From: Photobacterium sp. TY1-4
Lineage (GTDB): Bacteria; Pseudomonadota; Gammaproteobacteria; Enterobacterales; Vibrionaceae
DNA length: 64,000 nt
Assembly (NCBI RefSeq): GCF_025398175.1
Contig: NZ_CP099735.1
Coordinates: 372,001 to 436,000 of the forward strand
Direction: 5' to 3'
A model generated the notes under the pieces. It was given only the letters and a program-made list of their open reading frames with translations, searched no databases and was not told the origin of the DNA. Of the stretch, positions 18,727 to 27,667 are shown piece after piece. Made by a program: the position numbers and the translations under genes. Position 1 is the stretch's first letter; each line of letters opens with the position of its first letter.

Positions 18727-19263
18727 ATGGGATGGAAGGCGTTCAAAACCGGATTATTGATGATGGGGTTGCTCTGTTTGCCCGGGTGCTCATCAACGAT
18801 TGAAGATTATCGCGGCACGACACCAGAATTTCAGTTGTTCGAATACTTTGACGGGCACGTGAAAGCCTGGGGGATGCTGCAAGACTGGCAGGGAAAGTTA
18901 ACCCGCCGGTTTGAAGTCGATATCCGCGGAGTGGTCGCGGGAAACCAGCTCACGTTAGATGAAGATTTTCTGTTCGATAATGGTGAAAAACAGCAGCGAA
19001 CCTGGGTGATTCATCGCGGGCTGGACAAGGGGCACTATGTGGGACGTGCCGGTGATGTGATTGGAGAAGCCAAGGGGCGAAGCATCGGAAATGCATTGCG
19101 CTGGCAATATGTCCTGCGTGTCCCGGTCGGGGAGACGACGTTTGATATCAGCCTTGATGACTGGATGTTTCGCCAGGATAGCAAGCGCGTGTTTAATCGC
19201 GCAACGATGAAGAAATGGGGCGTGACCGTAGGGACCATCACGCTGTTCTTTGAAAAACAGTGA
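18727..19263 (+). CDS. DUF3833 lipoprotein
   Basis: 178 aa with a signal peptide and lipobox (LLCLPGCSS). The mature part (YRGTTPEFQLFEYFDGHVKAWGM) is a lipocalin-like beta-rich DUF3833 domain. GGGGGA precedes ATG 18727; ATG 18715 is an in-frame alternative. It is the last gene of the operon. Probably a periplasmic lipid-binding lipoprotein. No clear terminator hairpin follows before the convergent OLD gene. Confidence 0.82.
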   Translation: MGWKAFKTGLLMMGLLCLPGCSSTIEDYRGTTPEFQLFEYFDGHVKAWGMLQDWQGKLTRRFEVDIRGVVAGNQLTLDEDFLFDNGEKQQRTWVIHRGLDKGHYVGRAGDVIGEAKGRSIGNALRWQYVLRVPVGETTFDISLDDWMFRQDSKRVFNRATMKKWGVTVGTITLFFEKQ

Positions 19264-19293
19264 CGGTTCGTGTTGAACAGATGATCGATTTGG

Positions 19294-20949
19294 TTACACC
19301 ATGCCTCGCGACATGGCGACGACTCGTTTGAGGATCCAACGTAACAGTAATGGAATATCGTCAATATGATCTTCGCTGGTGTAAGCCACCATCGCCAGGG
19401 CAACATCAGGTTTTGCGTGGCGTTTTAAGGCCCGCATGATGATTTTTTTCGGTGATGCCGGATTGTTTTCCGGCATGTTGGCCAGCTGACGGAACAGGGG
19501 CTCATAGCCGTGATGGAACAAAAAATGTTCGATGTCGTGATTCGGCAGTACCGTCAGGCGATGGCGCTCGGAATCACCACCAAGCAAGTTGCGAACAGTC
19601 TCCGCATATTTCTTCCCGGCTAAGTCCCCATCGGCGACCAGGTGCCATTCAATCCCCAGGTTCCGGGCGACTTTGATCAGCGGTTTCAGCCCGCTCTGGG
19701 CAAATTCAATGATTTGTACACCTTCGGCGGCCAGATTATAGCCGGACATCCGTGCAAACTCGTTGAACAGCCAAACTTCGGTTTCCCCTTCAACCAACAA
19801 CCAGACCCGGGCAAACAGGGCACTGGGCCGGTGCAAACGCACATGAAACGTGACGCGGCGTTCTTCATCCCGGCTCAGTCGTGTCCCCTCCATAGAATAG
19901 ACACGGGTCCGGTCCGGTTCGCGGATCAGCTTACGGATCGAACGCAGCGGCACAGCTGTCGTGAGATCTGCACTGTTGGTGGTGAGGATCTTTTGCATCG
20001 GCATGTTGACCATAAACGCCCAGGCCTGATGCAGCAGTGTTGGGTGCAGGCGGCCTTCCGGATCTTCCAGGATCATCAAGGGGCGGGAGATCCGTTTCAA
20101 CTCAACTGGTCCACGTGCCCGAATAAAGGCATTGAGCAGGCCCATCAGGATCAGCCGACTTTGCTTCGTCATTTGTGGCTGAGTCAGCTGGTCGAGCGGA
20201 TTGACGATCGATTGGGCGCGGTCGGGGAAGTGAGTCCGGTCAAATTTGGCTTCCCGGCTATGCGGTGTAAAGGCAAAGTAGTGATCCATCAAGGTACGCA
20301 GGGCCTTAATGCTGCTTTTGAGTTCTCCGGAGCTGACATGCCCCGGCCGGGTCATCAGCCGCTCACAGGTATTATCCAGCCGACGCTGAATTCGGGCTCG
20401 CTCATCAAGCTCTTTCTGATTTTGTCCGTTCCCATTGTGTGGCTCGATCCCGGTGCGTAAGCGGCGCGCATCGCGGATCCGTACGATCGGGTGCAATACC
20501 ATCAGGTGACGGACGAGTTTTTCAGTGTTGGGGCACGCGATGATTTCACCTTTGTCGTTCAGAAAGTCCCGATAGGTGGTAATTTTATCGTCCTTCACCA
20601 CGCTATTGATCTGATAGTAGAGGTGATGAATATTGTCGGCATCGGTGATCCATACTGGGGCAAAACCCCGATACTTGCGCGCTTTATGTTCCCCGGGGTA
20701 GTCTTCCACCCAATGCAACACAATTTGCAGCTGGGTCATTTTGGTATGACCGGCAGCATAGTCGACATGGAAATCGGCGAATTTGAAATTATAAAGGTGG
20801 GCATCCGGCGACAGCGCGATACTCAGGGCATCCAGAAGCGAGGATTTCCCCCATGCATTTTCACCCACCAAAACGGTCAGTTCGTTCAATGTTAATGACA
20901 GGCGTTTGATACCCCTGAACCCGGATACTTCAATTCGCTTTAAATGCAT
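19294..20949 (-). CDS. OLD-family ATP-dependent endonuclease (DUF2813)
   Basis: 551 aa. The ABC-type ATPase half has Walker A GENAWGKSS (about residue 30) and Walker B region MILEDPEGRLHP; the C-terminal half is a TOPRIM domain with LLVEGETEVWL and a DGD at VADGDLAG. OLD proteins are DNA nucleases, some acting in phage defence. This gene stands alone between two plus-strand genes, is converged on by the lipid operon, and has no GajB-like or reverse-transcriptase partner, so a housekeeping repair role is equally likely. Confidence 0.88.
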   Translation of the reverse strand: MHLKRIEVSGFRGIKRLSLTLNELTVLVGENAWGKSSLLDALSIALSPDAHLYNFKFADFHVDYAAGHTKMTQLQIVLHWVEDYPGEHKARKYRGFAPVWITDADNIHHLYYQINSVVKDDKITTYRDFLNDKGEIIACPNTEKLVRHLMVLHPIVRIRDARRLRTGIEPHNGNGQNQKELDERARIQRRLDNTCERLMTRPGHVSSGELKSSIKALRTLMDHYFAFTPHSREAKFDRTHFPDRAQSIVNPLDQLTQPQMTKQSRLILMGLLNAFIRARGPVELKRISRPLMILEDPEGRLHPTLLHQAWAFMVNMPMQKILTTNSADLTTAVPLRSIRKLIREPDRTRVYSMEGTRLSRDEERRVTFHVRLHRPSALFARVWLLVEGETEVWLFNEFARMSGYNLAAEGVQIIEFAQSGLKPLIKVARNLGIEWHLVADGDLAGKKYAETVRNLLGGDSERHRLTVLPNHDIEHFLFHHGYEPLFRQLANMPENNPASPKKIIMRALKRHAKPDVALAMVAYTSEDHIDDIPLLLRWILKRVVAMSRGMV

Positions 20950-21175
20950 AGTTCACCTCTGTATTTAGCTTACAGCACCTGGTTGGATCTCAGGTGTGCC
21001 AAGTTCACATTTCCAAAAGAAGTCTTTATGGTTCATGCAATTAGGCTCATTTCTGTGCTTCCTCTTGTTGTCGGCTATCGGGATTGCTATAGTCCTGCAC
21101 ATGAAATGTCCTTAATCGTCTGTTGATTCAGAGGCTTAGGGGAAGAAAAATAACGAATACCACTGGAGATGTCAG

Positions 21176-21571
21176 ATGGCTAAGATTATCCACGCAATGG
21201 TTCGCGTTCTGGATCTGGATAAGTCACTCAAGTTTTATAAACAAGCGCTGGATCTGGAGATTGCCGAGCGCCTGGATTTTGAAGGATTCACACTGGTTTA
21301 CCTGCGCAATGAAGAAAACGACATGGAACTGGAGCTGACCTGGAACCACGGGACCGAAGAAGCGTACACACATGGCAGCGGTTATGGCCATATTGCAGTG
21401 GCCGTGGATAACCTGGAAGCCGAGCGTGAGAAGCTGGTGGGATTTGGTTATGAGCCGGCTGACATTAAGGAGTTCTTCCGCGACGGCCAACTTCTGGCTA
21501 AGTTCTTCTTTATTCAGGATCCGGACGGTTACAAGATCGAATTCCTGCAACGCCACGGCCGCTATCAGTAA
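21176..21571 (+). CDS. VOC-family lactoylglutathione lyase-like protein
   Basis: 131 aa glyoxalase/bleomycin-resistance fold. Metal-ligand positions are visible in the paired half-domains: HAMVRVLDLDKSLKFY, ELELTWNHG, GYGHIAVAVDNLE and DPDGYKIEFLQR. It closely resembles GloA but is slightly shorter than typical vibrio GloA and another copy may exist elsewhere, so no symbol is given. Likely detoxifies methylglyoxal-glutathione adducts. Confidence 0.85.
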   Translation: MAKIIHAMVRVLDLDKSLKFYKQALDLEIAERLDFEGFTLVYLRNEENDMELELTWNHGTEEAYTHGSGYGHIAVAVDNLEAEREKLVGFGYEPADIKEFFRDGQLLAKFFFIQDPDGYKIEFLQRHGRYQ

Positions 21572-21580
21572 GCGCATCTG

Positions 21581-21627
21581 TTTCGATAGTACCTCCGTTT
21601 CGATAGTACCGCCGAGGTACTATCGAA
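21581..21627 (+). terminator. Repeat-hairpin after the VOC gene
   Basis: The 13-mer TTTCGATAGTACC occurs twice in direct orientation (21581-21593, 21598-21610), followed by its inverted partner GGTACTATCGAA (21616-21627). Either direct copy can pair with the inverted arm, giving two alternative stems. No T-run follows, so terminator function is uncertain. Confidence 0.5.
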
Positions 21628-21890
21628 TCCCCAAACCTATTCTCACGGGCTTCTTTTCTCAAGAAACCATTTATAAATCAATGCTTTGTGTATCTATGGG
21701 TCTCCGGTCAGGTTATATAACACAGCCATGACAGCAACGCGTTATACTTGTCATCAAATTGTCGTCATGTTCGACTAACTATAATCATCAAGAGAGCCTG
21801 AACGATAGAATGTTGCAGGAAATTATGTGATTGGCATCATATTGTATTATCATAGCCCGCAACGGCAGTATACGGAGTCAATAAGTCTAT

Positions 21891-23648
21891 ATGACAAATA
21901 ACCGCTCAGCGAAAATTACGATCGCCCACATCAACGACACCCACTCGCATTTCGAACCCTCATCGATTTCTTTGAATCTGCCCGAGACCGTCCTCGATGG
22001 GCAAACGTCGGTGTATGCCAGTTGCGGCGGGTTTTCTCGCGTGTCTTCAGCGGTTAAGGATGTTCAGAGACAAGCCCATCTGAAAGGGCGAGAGTTCATG
22101 TTCGTGCATGCGGGTGACTGCTTCCAGGGCACCTTGTATTTCTCCTTATATAAAGGCTATGCCAACGCCAAATTACTCAACGCCATCGGGGTTGAAGCGA
22201 TGGCGTTGGGGAATCATGAGCTGGATATGGGCAATGCCCCGGTGGCTGATTTTATGGATCAGGTTCATTTTCCGCTATTAGCCGGAAACTGGGACCTGTC
22301 GCAGGAAAATCAGGCCAAGCCGAATCCGCTGCGGGATAAAGCGGGCGTTTATGCTTTTGATCATCATGCCGGACATGCACGCTATATCGTGAAAGACGTG
22401 CTGGGCGAACCGGTTGCTTTATTCGGGTTAGCCATTGAAAACATGGCCGGGATCGCGAATCCGGATCCGGACACCGATTTCCTGGATGTGGTTGAGGTGG
22501 CAGAACAAACCATCGCAGCGATCCGTCAACAGGGGATCAATAAAATCGTGCTGATCAGCCATTTGGGCTATGAGCGCGATCTGGAACTTGCGGCACAGGT
22601 GGAAGGGCTGGGAGCGATTATTGGTGGCCATACGCATACCATGCAAGGCGACTTTACCAACGTGGGTTACGGTGTCACTGATGAATATGCCCGCATGGTT
22701 CAGGGGACGTGTGTCGTTCAGGCGGGTTGTAACGCATTAGCTTTAGGTCAGCTGGATCTGGATTTTAATGCAGACGGTACGGTTGCCAGTGCAACCGGCG
22801 TCAATCAGTTATTACTGGGACGCCAGTTTACCGTAGATGCGTCGCGTAGCGAGCATCTCGAAGAAAGTACCCATGACGCGGTGAAAACGTACCTGGCCGC
22901 CCAACCTAACGTGCGATTCTGTGCCAAAGATCCGCTGATTGAGAATTTACTGAATACCCAATTCCGGCCTGCGGTACGGGAGCTCCAAACCCTACACATT
23001 GCAGAAGTGGGCGAGCCGCTACGCCATGTCCGTATTCCGGACAGTCGTGGTGGCAGCCATATCGCACCGCTGGTGGTCGATAGTTTTCTGTGGAAAGGGC
23101 GCCAGTTAGGCCATGATGTGGACTTTGCTATTCACAATGCCGGTGGTGTGCGTGCTTCCCTGAACCCGGGGCCGATCACGTCGGCGGATATTGCCGGCCG
23201 GTTGCTGCCATTTGCGATTGGTTTAATGGTCTACCAAGTCAAAGGGAAGCGGGTGCGAGAAGCGCTGGAAGGCGCCATTAACAACGCCATTGATAACGGC
23301 ATTGAAGGCACCGGCACGGGTAGCTTCCCGTATACGGCAAACCTCCGATTTACCTACCGCTGTTGCAGCGACGAAGGTCGCCGGATTGAGCAATTGGAAA
23401 CTTACCGTAATGGTCTTTGGGTTGCTGTTGAAGATGAGGTGACCTATACATCGGTTTCATCGGGTTATACCGCAAACGGCAAAGAAGGGTACGACGCCTT
23501 GCTGGATTGTATTGCTGAGCCACAAGCGCTGAATGTCACCATGGCGGACGCTTTTGCAGACTATGCGGCAGACAGGCAGTATTTGACGGCACCGGAAGAA
23601 GCTCTGATTCGGTATATTCCCTGCCAGTGTTCGCAGGATGTCGCCTGA
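21891..23648 (+). CDS. UshA-like 5'-nucleotidase/metallophosphatase
   Basis: 585 aa. The N-terminal metallophosphatase domain carries AHINDTHSH, HAGDCFQGT, ALGNHELD and GGHTHT, which supply the dinuclear metal ligands. The C-terminal 5'-nucleotidase substrate domain is at about 360-560, with HNAGGVRASLNPG. The family hydrolyses nucleotides or UDP-sugars, normally in the periplasm, but this protein starts MTNNRSAKITIAHIND with no signal peptide, so it may be cytoplasmic. Single-gene unit followed by a terminator. Confidence 0.88.
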   Translation: MTNNRSAKITIAHINDTHSHFEPSSISLNLPETVLDGQTSVYASCGGFSRVSSAVKDVQRQAHLKGREFMFVHAGDCFQGTLYFSLYKGYANAKLLNAIGVEAMALGNHELDMGNAPVADFMDQVHFPLLAGNWDLSQENQAKPNPLRDKAGVYAFDHHAGHARYIVKDVLGEPVALFGLAIENMAGIANPDPDTDFLDVVEVAEQTIAAIRQQGINKIVLISHLGYERDLELAAQVEGLGAIIGGHTHTMQGDFTNVGYGVTDEYARMVQGTCVVQAGCNALALGQLDLDFNADGTVASATGVNQLLLGRQFTVDASRSEHLEESTHDAVKTYLAAQPNVRFCAKDPLIENLLNTQFRPAVRELQTLHIAEVGEPLRHVRIPDSRGGSHIAPLVVDSFLWKGRQLGHDVDFAIHNAGGVRASLNPGPITSADIAGRLLPFAIGLMVYQVKGKRVREALEGAINNAIDNGIEGTGTGSFPYTANLRFTYRCCSDEGRRIEQLETYRNGLWVAVEDEVTYTSVSSGYTANGKEGYDALLDCIAEPQALNVTMADAFADYAADRQYLTAPEEALIRYIPCQCSQDVA

Positions 23649-23750
23649 GTGAATTTTTCATGCCTTCATTGTTATAGGGCCTGATTAAAGTTCAAGTTTA
23701 AGTCTTAAATCTAAAACTTAAAGCGTCAGAAAATCAGATTTATAAAAGTA

Positions 23751-23781
23751 AAAAGCGTCACTGTGGTGGCGCTTTTTTTGA
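23751..23781 (+). terminator. Rho-independent terminator
   Basis: Stem AAAAGCGTCAC / GTGGCGCTTTT with a short TGT loop followed by a T-run. It ends the metallophosphatase transcript about 100 bp after its stop. Confidence 0.85.
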
Positions 23782-23914
23782 TCTTGCTTCCACTGCGATG
23801 GATTTCCACTTGTGGGGTAAAAAATAATCAAAAAAAGCCTTAATGAAATAGGTGAGATGTCGATATATATCAATGTCAGAAGAATGTCAGAAATAGGCAA
23901 CGGGGGGAAAGAAA

Positions 23915-24007
23915 ATGGATAAAGATTGGTTAGATATTGCAATGGTCACTGGCTGGATTTCTGCTTGGTCTGTTCTGGTCTACTTCATTCCTGCCGTTGG
24001 GGTTTAA
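23915..24007 (+). CDS. Putative 30-residue membrane peptide
   Basis: A short frame starting MDKDWLDIAMVTGWISAW that continues hydrophobic to its stop. It is acidic at the start and then about 22 apolar residues, so one membrane span. The start codon has an unusually strong purine-rich ribosome site (CGGGGGGAAAG) six or so bases upstream. It stands alone between two terminators. No homolog is recognised; translation is inferred from the ribosome site and composition. Confidence 0.5.
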   Translation: MDKDWLDIAMVTGWISAWSVLVYFIPAVGV

Positions 24008-24122
24008 TAGCGACTCAATCAATGCCGGTTCAATAACCAACCGCCTCAATCACTACCGGGGCATTGAATGAATCCGAGTAGCTGAGTTCGCCAGACAAAG
24101 CTGGTTCAGAGGCTGAGCAAAA

Positions 24123-24154
24123 TGAAAAAAGCCGTGTTTCTGGAACACGGCTTT
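24123..24154 (-). terminator. Terminator of ribB
   Basis: AAAGCCGTGTT and AACACGGCTTT pair around a five-base loop. On the minus strand the stem is followed by TTTTTT, placing it about 30 bp after the ribB stop. It can act in both directions. Confidence 0.85.
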
Positions 24155-24183
24155 GATGTGTTTTCTGGTCGGGTATCTGCGGA

Positions 24184-24861
24184 TTAGGCGCTGACGGCCT
24201 GAGGTTGCTCGGTATTGGCCACTTCCTTGGCCAGTCGGTAAGCGGCCAAATCTTCAATGGTCAGTACCGGCATATCAAATTTCTCACCAAAGGCGATGAC
24301 TTCCGGCAGGCGAGACATGGTGCCATCCGGATTGGTTAACTCGCACAGGACACCATAAGGTTTACGGCCGGCCAGACGCATCAGATCGATGGTTGCTTCC
24401 GTATGCCCGCGGCGTGCCAGCACACCTTCCGGATTCGCTTTCAGCGGGAAAACGTGGCCAGGACGGTTCAGGTCCGATGGTTTTGCATCGTCAGCAATTG
24501 CCGTCTTGATGGTTGTTACGCGATCAGCCGCCGACACACCGGTGGTGACGCCCTGAGCCGCTTCAATGGTCACGGTAAAGCCTGTTTGGTTCGCGCTGGT
24601 GTTGTTGTCGACCATCATCGGCAGATCGAGTTGCTGGACCCGTTCTTCCGTTAAGCACAAACACACAATCCCGGAACATTCACGGATCATGATGGCCATT
24701 TGCGCCGGGGTCAGCGTTTCCGCAGCAAAGATAATGTCCCCTTCATTTTCACGATCTTCGTCGTCCACGACTAAGACGCCACGACCTTCGCGGATCGCTT
24801 GCAGGCCGGCTTCAACACGTTCAAATGGGGTTCCCATCGGGGAGAGTAAAGACTGATTCAT
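24184..24861 (-). CDS. ribB: 3,4-dihydroxy-2-butanone-4-phosphate synthase
   Basis: 225 aa, single-domain RibB converting ribulose 5-phosphate to DHBP and formate in riboflavin synthesis. Seen: [16 protein letters not shown] (metal and substrate site), [16 protein letters not shown], and no GTP cyclohydrolase II extension. Start ATG 24861 ([10 protein letters not shown]) follows GGAGC; the frame extends a few codons upstream. A 5' leader of about 150 nt to an FMN riboswitch indicates feedback control by FMN. Confidence 0.95.
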   Translation of the reverse strand: MNQSLLSPMGTPFERVEAGLQAIREGRGVLVVDDEDRENEGDIIFAAETLTPAQMAIMIRECSGIVCLCLTEERVQQLDLPMMVDNNTSANQTGFTVTIEAAQGVTTGVSAADRVTTIKTAIADDAKPSDLNRPGHVFPLKANPEGVLARRGHTEATIDLMRLAGRKPYGVLCELTNPDGTMSRLPEVIAFGEKFDMPVLTIEDLAAYRLAKEVANTEQPQAVSA

Positions 24862-25014
24862 GGTAAAAAGCTCCAAATAAAAAATACCAGAATCAGGGCA
24901 TAGAAATTCAGCGTTTCAGATCGTCTGAAATCGTGCTACAGGTAGGTGTGACCACGCCCACGCATTAAAGCGCCGACAAGTCATGTATAGCTCGAGGCAC
25001 ATGGCCTCCACTGA

Positions 25015-25190
25015 TCCTCTTTCATCCGGACTATAACCGTCGGCTCTGGATTGATGCCTGTTCGGGCACTGAACCAGATCTGCTGACCTTAATCACTTCA
25101 TTTGAGAGAAGTGGCTAAGCGCTCGCGGGCTTTCCAGACTAGGTTGACGCCTGAACTACCGCCGGTGGGGAATTTCGCCCCGCCCTGAGA
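25015..25190 (-). promoter_or_regulatory. FMN riboswitch (RFN element)
   Basis: Read on the minus strand, the element starts TCTCAGGGCGGGGCGAAATT, continues CCCCACCGGCGGTA, and closes with GCCGACGGTTATAGTCCGG and GAAAGAGGA, which are the conserved RFN box segments. It lies in the ribB leader and should reduce ribB expression when FMN is abundant. A downstream anti-SD or terminator helix was not resolved. Confidence 0.94.
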
Positions 25191-25200
25191 ATGCTCTGGC

Positions 25201-25229
25201 ATCTTAGAAAACTCATGCCTTTGACGCAA
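25201..25229 (-). promoter_or_regulatory. Sigma-70 promoter of ribB
   Basis: On the minus strand, TTGCGT (25229-25224) and TAAGAT (25206-25201) are separated by 17 bp, about ten bases upstream of the riboswitch start. The position fits transcription beginning at the RFN element. Confidence 0.6.
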
Positions 25230-25319
25230 GTGAAAGTGCTGATTTTACGTAATAAGTTTGAACTCAGTAGCGGGGCGATGGCTTTATATGCAGGCAACAG
25301 ATGACGAATTCACCGCAGA

Positions 25320-26282
25320 TTATTTTGCTGAATGTTCGGTGGCCTTGGCCCCGGATCCGGTGAATGCTTCTGCTTGCTTCAGGCGGCGCGACAAGTGCTT
25401 GACCAGCAATGGCAAGCAGTAGGTCGGTAACTGTATAGCGCCCATCAGCACCAGGAAATCCGGTCCCAGATAGCTGCCGGCAACGGTAAATGTCAGCAGA
25501 ACATTTCGATTAGCTGAGGTTATCGCGGCGAGCAACGCTTCGTCGACTCCCTGGTGACGATAAGCAAGGTATCCGGCAATGAAAAACAGTGCGCAGATGG
25601 CAAGACCCGCCAACAGATAAAACAGGCCGTTGAATATCGATTGATCAAACGTTTCACGAAAAGAGCCAATCAGTCCGAAAGGAAAAGCCAGCACCAACAG
25701 AATGGTCACCTGGGAGAGTTTGCCATGGATTCGGTGTAAGACCTGATGCGGCACGAACCGATAACAAAGGGCTGAAAACAGCATCGGACCAAAGATAAAA
25801 ATCACCAAGCGTTGCAGATAGCTGCTGAGGTCCAGCGTGACACTGTCATCCTGAAAAAGCAGCAGGTTGATATAAAGCACCGCAGGCATTAGCAAAGTGG
25901 ATGCAATCGTCATGGCCATGGCTTTTAATGGCTCCAGCCCGACTGAGCGTGCAATCGCCGGTGTTGCAAACAGCGAGCCTGTCGCGGCAACCGCGGAAAT
26001 GGCCAGTAGCAGAGAACTACCGGCACCCAGCAGGGAAGCGATCGCTGTGGTGAGGACAGACAGGGCAACCGAATGAAACAGGGCATAGCGCCAAATGTCC
26101 GCTTTTGCCAGCAGCTTGAGCAACACGCCTTGCTGCATGCCGATGAGAGTGAACAACATCAGGCTAAACAGGACATAAGGTAAAAACGGAAACAGTTGCG
26201 CCGACCAGTCCGGGAACAGAAATCCCAGTACAGCGGCAAGAATGAGTAATAAGGATGAGTGTTTTGAGAGCAGGCTCAGCAT
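25320..26282 (-). CDS. Bile acid:sodium symporter (BASS) family transporter
   Basis: 320 aa, about nine to ten membrane segments through the length, ending in a basic tail. The pattern FATPAIARSVGLEP and AAITSANRNVLLTF fits BASS-type carriers, the latter resembling the conserved crossover motif. The substrate is unknown and could be an organic acid. Monocistronic, with its own upstream AT-rich region; the downstream 3' end reaches the ribB promoter region. Confidence 0.72.
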   Translation of the reverse strand: MLSLLSKHSSLLLILAAVLGFLFPDWSAQLFPFLPYVLFSLMLFTLIGMQQGVLLKLLAKADIWRYALFHSVALSVLTTAIASLLGAGSSLLLAISAVAATGSLFATPAIARSVGLEPLKAMAMTIASTLLMPAVLYINLLLFQDDSVTLDLSSYLQRLVIFIFGPMLFSALCYRFVPHQVLHRIHGKLSQVTILLVLAFPFGLIGSFRETFDQSIFNGLFYLLAGLAICALFFIAGYLAYRHQGVDEALLAAITSANRNVLLTFTVAGSYLGPDFLVLMGAIQLPTYCLPLLVKHLSRRLKQAEAFTGSGAKATEHSAK

Positions 26283-26550
26283 AGTTTATTTTTCTGGGTG
26301 AATGTTGCGCTATTGTTATACAAAACAAAAAACGAATGCAAGCGTATGATTAAAATACCACCCAACAGGCGGCTTGATGCTTAATTATGCATCCTGGGTT
26401 AGGGTTTATTTTAGGAGGGGAAATTGCCCGTAACGGCCTGTTAACGCATTAGAAAATCTAATCTTGACATCGAAATATTGTCATTTTTACGTGTAAAATG
26501 AAGCGGTTATTATTGCCTCAGTTCAGAATGATAACGAAAGAGAGGCAATC

Positions 26551-26742
26551 ATGGCACAGGCAATGAATTTTGACACCATCGCTACGAATGTTGTAATGGA
26601 GAAAAAAGCCTATGCGGTTAACATCAAAGGATTGATTGCACACGCATTGGATATTTTGTTTGGCGGCGAGACTGCGCCTAAACAATATAACGTTTCAGAT
26701 CTTCCAGCCCACTTGCAAAAAGATATTGGATTGTATCGCTAA
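26551..26742 (+). CDS. DUF1127-like small protein
   Basis: 63 aa. The C-terminal DLPAHLQKDIGLYR matches the DUF1127 signature (LxDIGLxR). Small DUF1127 proteins in other bacteria act in phosphate, arginine or RNA-related regulation; the role here is unknown. GAGAGG lies eight bases before the ATG, and a terminator follows directly, so it is a single-gene transcript. Confidence 0.75.
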   Translation: MAQAMNFDTIATNVVMEKKAYAVNIKGLIAHALDILFGGETAPKQYNVSDLPAHLQKDIGLYR

Positions 26743-26768
26743 GCTCGGGTTCGAAATTATATTTTATA

Positions 26769-26797
26769 AACGCTGACATCTGTCGGCGTTTTTTTTA
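26769..26797 (+). terminator. Rho-independent terminator
   Basis: AACGCTGACA / TGTCGGCGTT stem with a two-base spacer and an eight-T run, about 25 bp after the DUF1127-like gene. Confidence 0.88.
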
Positions 26798-26942
26798 TTT
26801 ATAAAATATTGCCTGTGCGTTAACCAATTGTTGTGATGTTTGGTTGTGTGATAATGACTAGGGTTTTTCGTCTGTATTGAATTACTTTCGATGAGAATAT
26901 GGCATTATACGAGCGTATGTGTATGAACCGTGGAGATATTAG

Positions 26943-27218
26943 GTGGGCTTTTTTTCAAAGTTATTTGGTTTGGAGAAGGACAAGAAGGTCATTGAGGTAG
27001 AACCTGTCGAATACGAAGGTTACTTGATTTATCCTGAGCCGATCGCTGAAAACGGTCAGTACCGTATCGCTGGACGGATCTGTAAGGAAGTTGAAGGTGA
27101 GCTCAAAACCCATCTGTTCATCCGCTCGGATCTGTTGGCTTCGAAGCAAGATGCTGAAGCATTTATGCTCAATAAGGCCAAAATGTTCATCGATCAGACC
27201 GGCGAAAGCATGTTCTGA
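26943..27218 (+). CDS. hlyU: HlyU-family transcriptional regulator
   Basis: 91 aa, matching the short HlyU family domain: MGFFSKLFGLEK, VEYEGYLIYPEP, GQYRIAGRICKE and TGESMF at the end. It is distinct from ArsR-type HlyU. The start is GTG at 26943, with GGAG about 10 bases upstream. Proteins of this name relate to haemolysin control in vibrios, but this domain's DNA-binding role is not evident from sequence. Terminator follows. Confidence 0.8.
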   Translation: MGFFSKLFGLEKDKKVIEVEPVEYEGYLIYPEPIAENGQYRIAGRICKEVEGELKTHLFIRSDLLASKQDAEAFMLNKAKMFIDQTGESMF

Positions 27219-27237
27219 TTTTTTTGAATGCAAAATA

Positions 27238-27266
27238 TGCCGGTACCTGTCACCGGCATATTGCTT
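27238..27266 (+). terminator. Hairpin after hlyU
   Basis: ATGCCGGT / ACCGGCAT stem with a seven-base loop, followed only by ATTGCTT, so a weak intrinsic terminator about 20 bp after the stop. Confidence 0.6.
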
Positions 27267-27667
27267 ATATACGGCAGGGTGAAGCAGCACGGAAGGTATC
27301 GTGCCTGAAAATCATTCAAGGAAGATCGGTGACAACGTCCCGCTTTGGCGATCGCGCTATCTCTCTTTGATGCGTTTCAAACGGCTATTTCGAACGCCCA
27401 GTGTGCTTTTTTGAACGATTTGAGTGTCAAGTTGAAATGAAGTGGCATTTTATTCGTCTTATTGATGATAATTTACTAATTTCATTTGAGGTTTGACCTC
27501 TGTCCATCTGTATTAAACGTTCTTTTATTTCTGTTGTAAGGTAACATCCGACTTCAATAATGATGTTTATGTTTGAAAGTTTTGTATTATTCCTACAAGG
27601 TACTTGATATTACTCTGTGGGTTGGATACAAAAATAGAACTTCTTTGCCAATGTTCAGGGAATAATA
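27267..27667 (+). other. pntA upstream region
   Basis: About 400 bp without a supported gene. The AT-rich second half (27420-27660) must hold the pntAB promoter and leader. I could not assign a promoter or a conserved RNA fold. A near-match to matS (GTGACAACGTCCC, one mismatch) starts at about 27329. Confidence 0.4.

Noticed and set aside
19294..20949. OLD-family gene as part of a Gabija-type defence system
   Set aside because: No UvrD-like GajB helicase or reverse-transcriptase gene lies next to it, so only the family call is kept.
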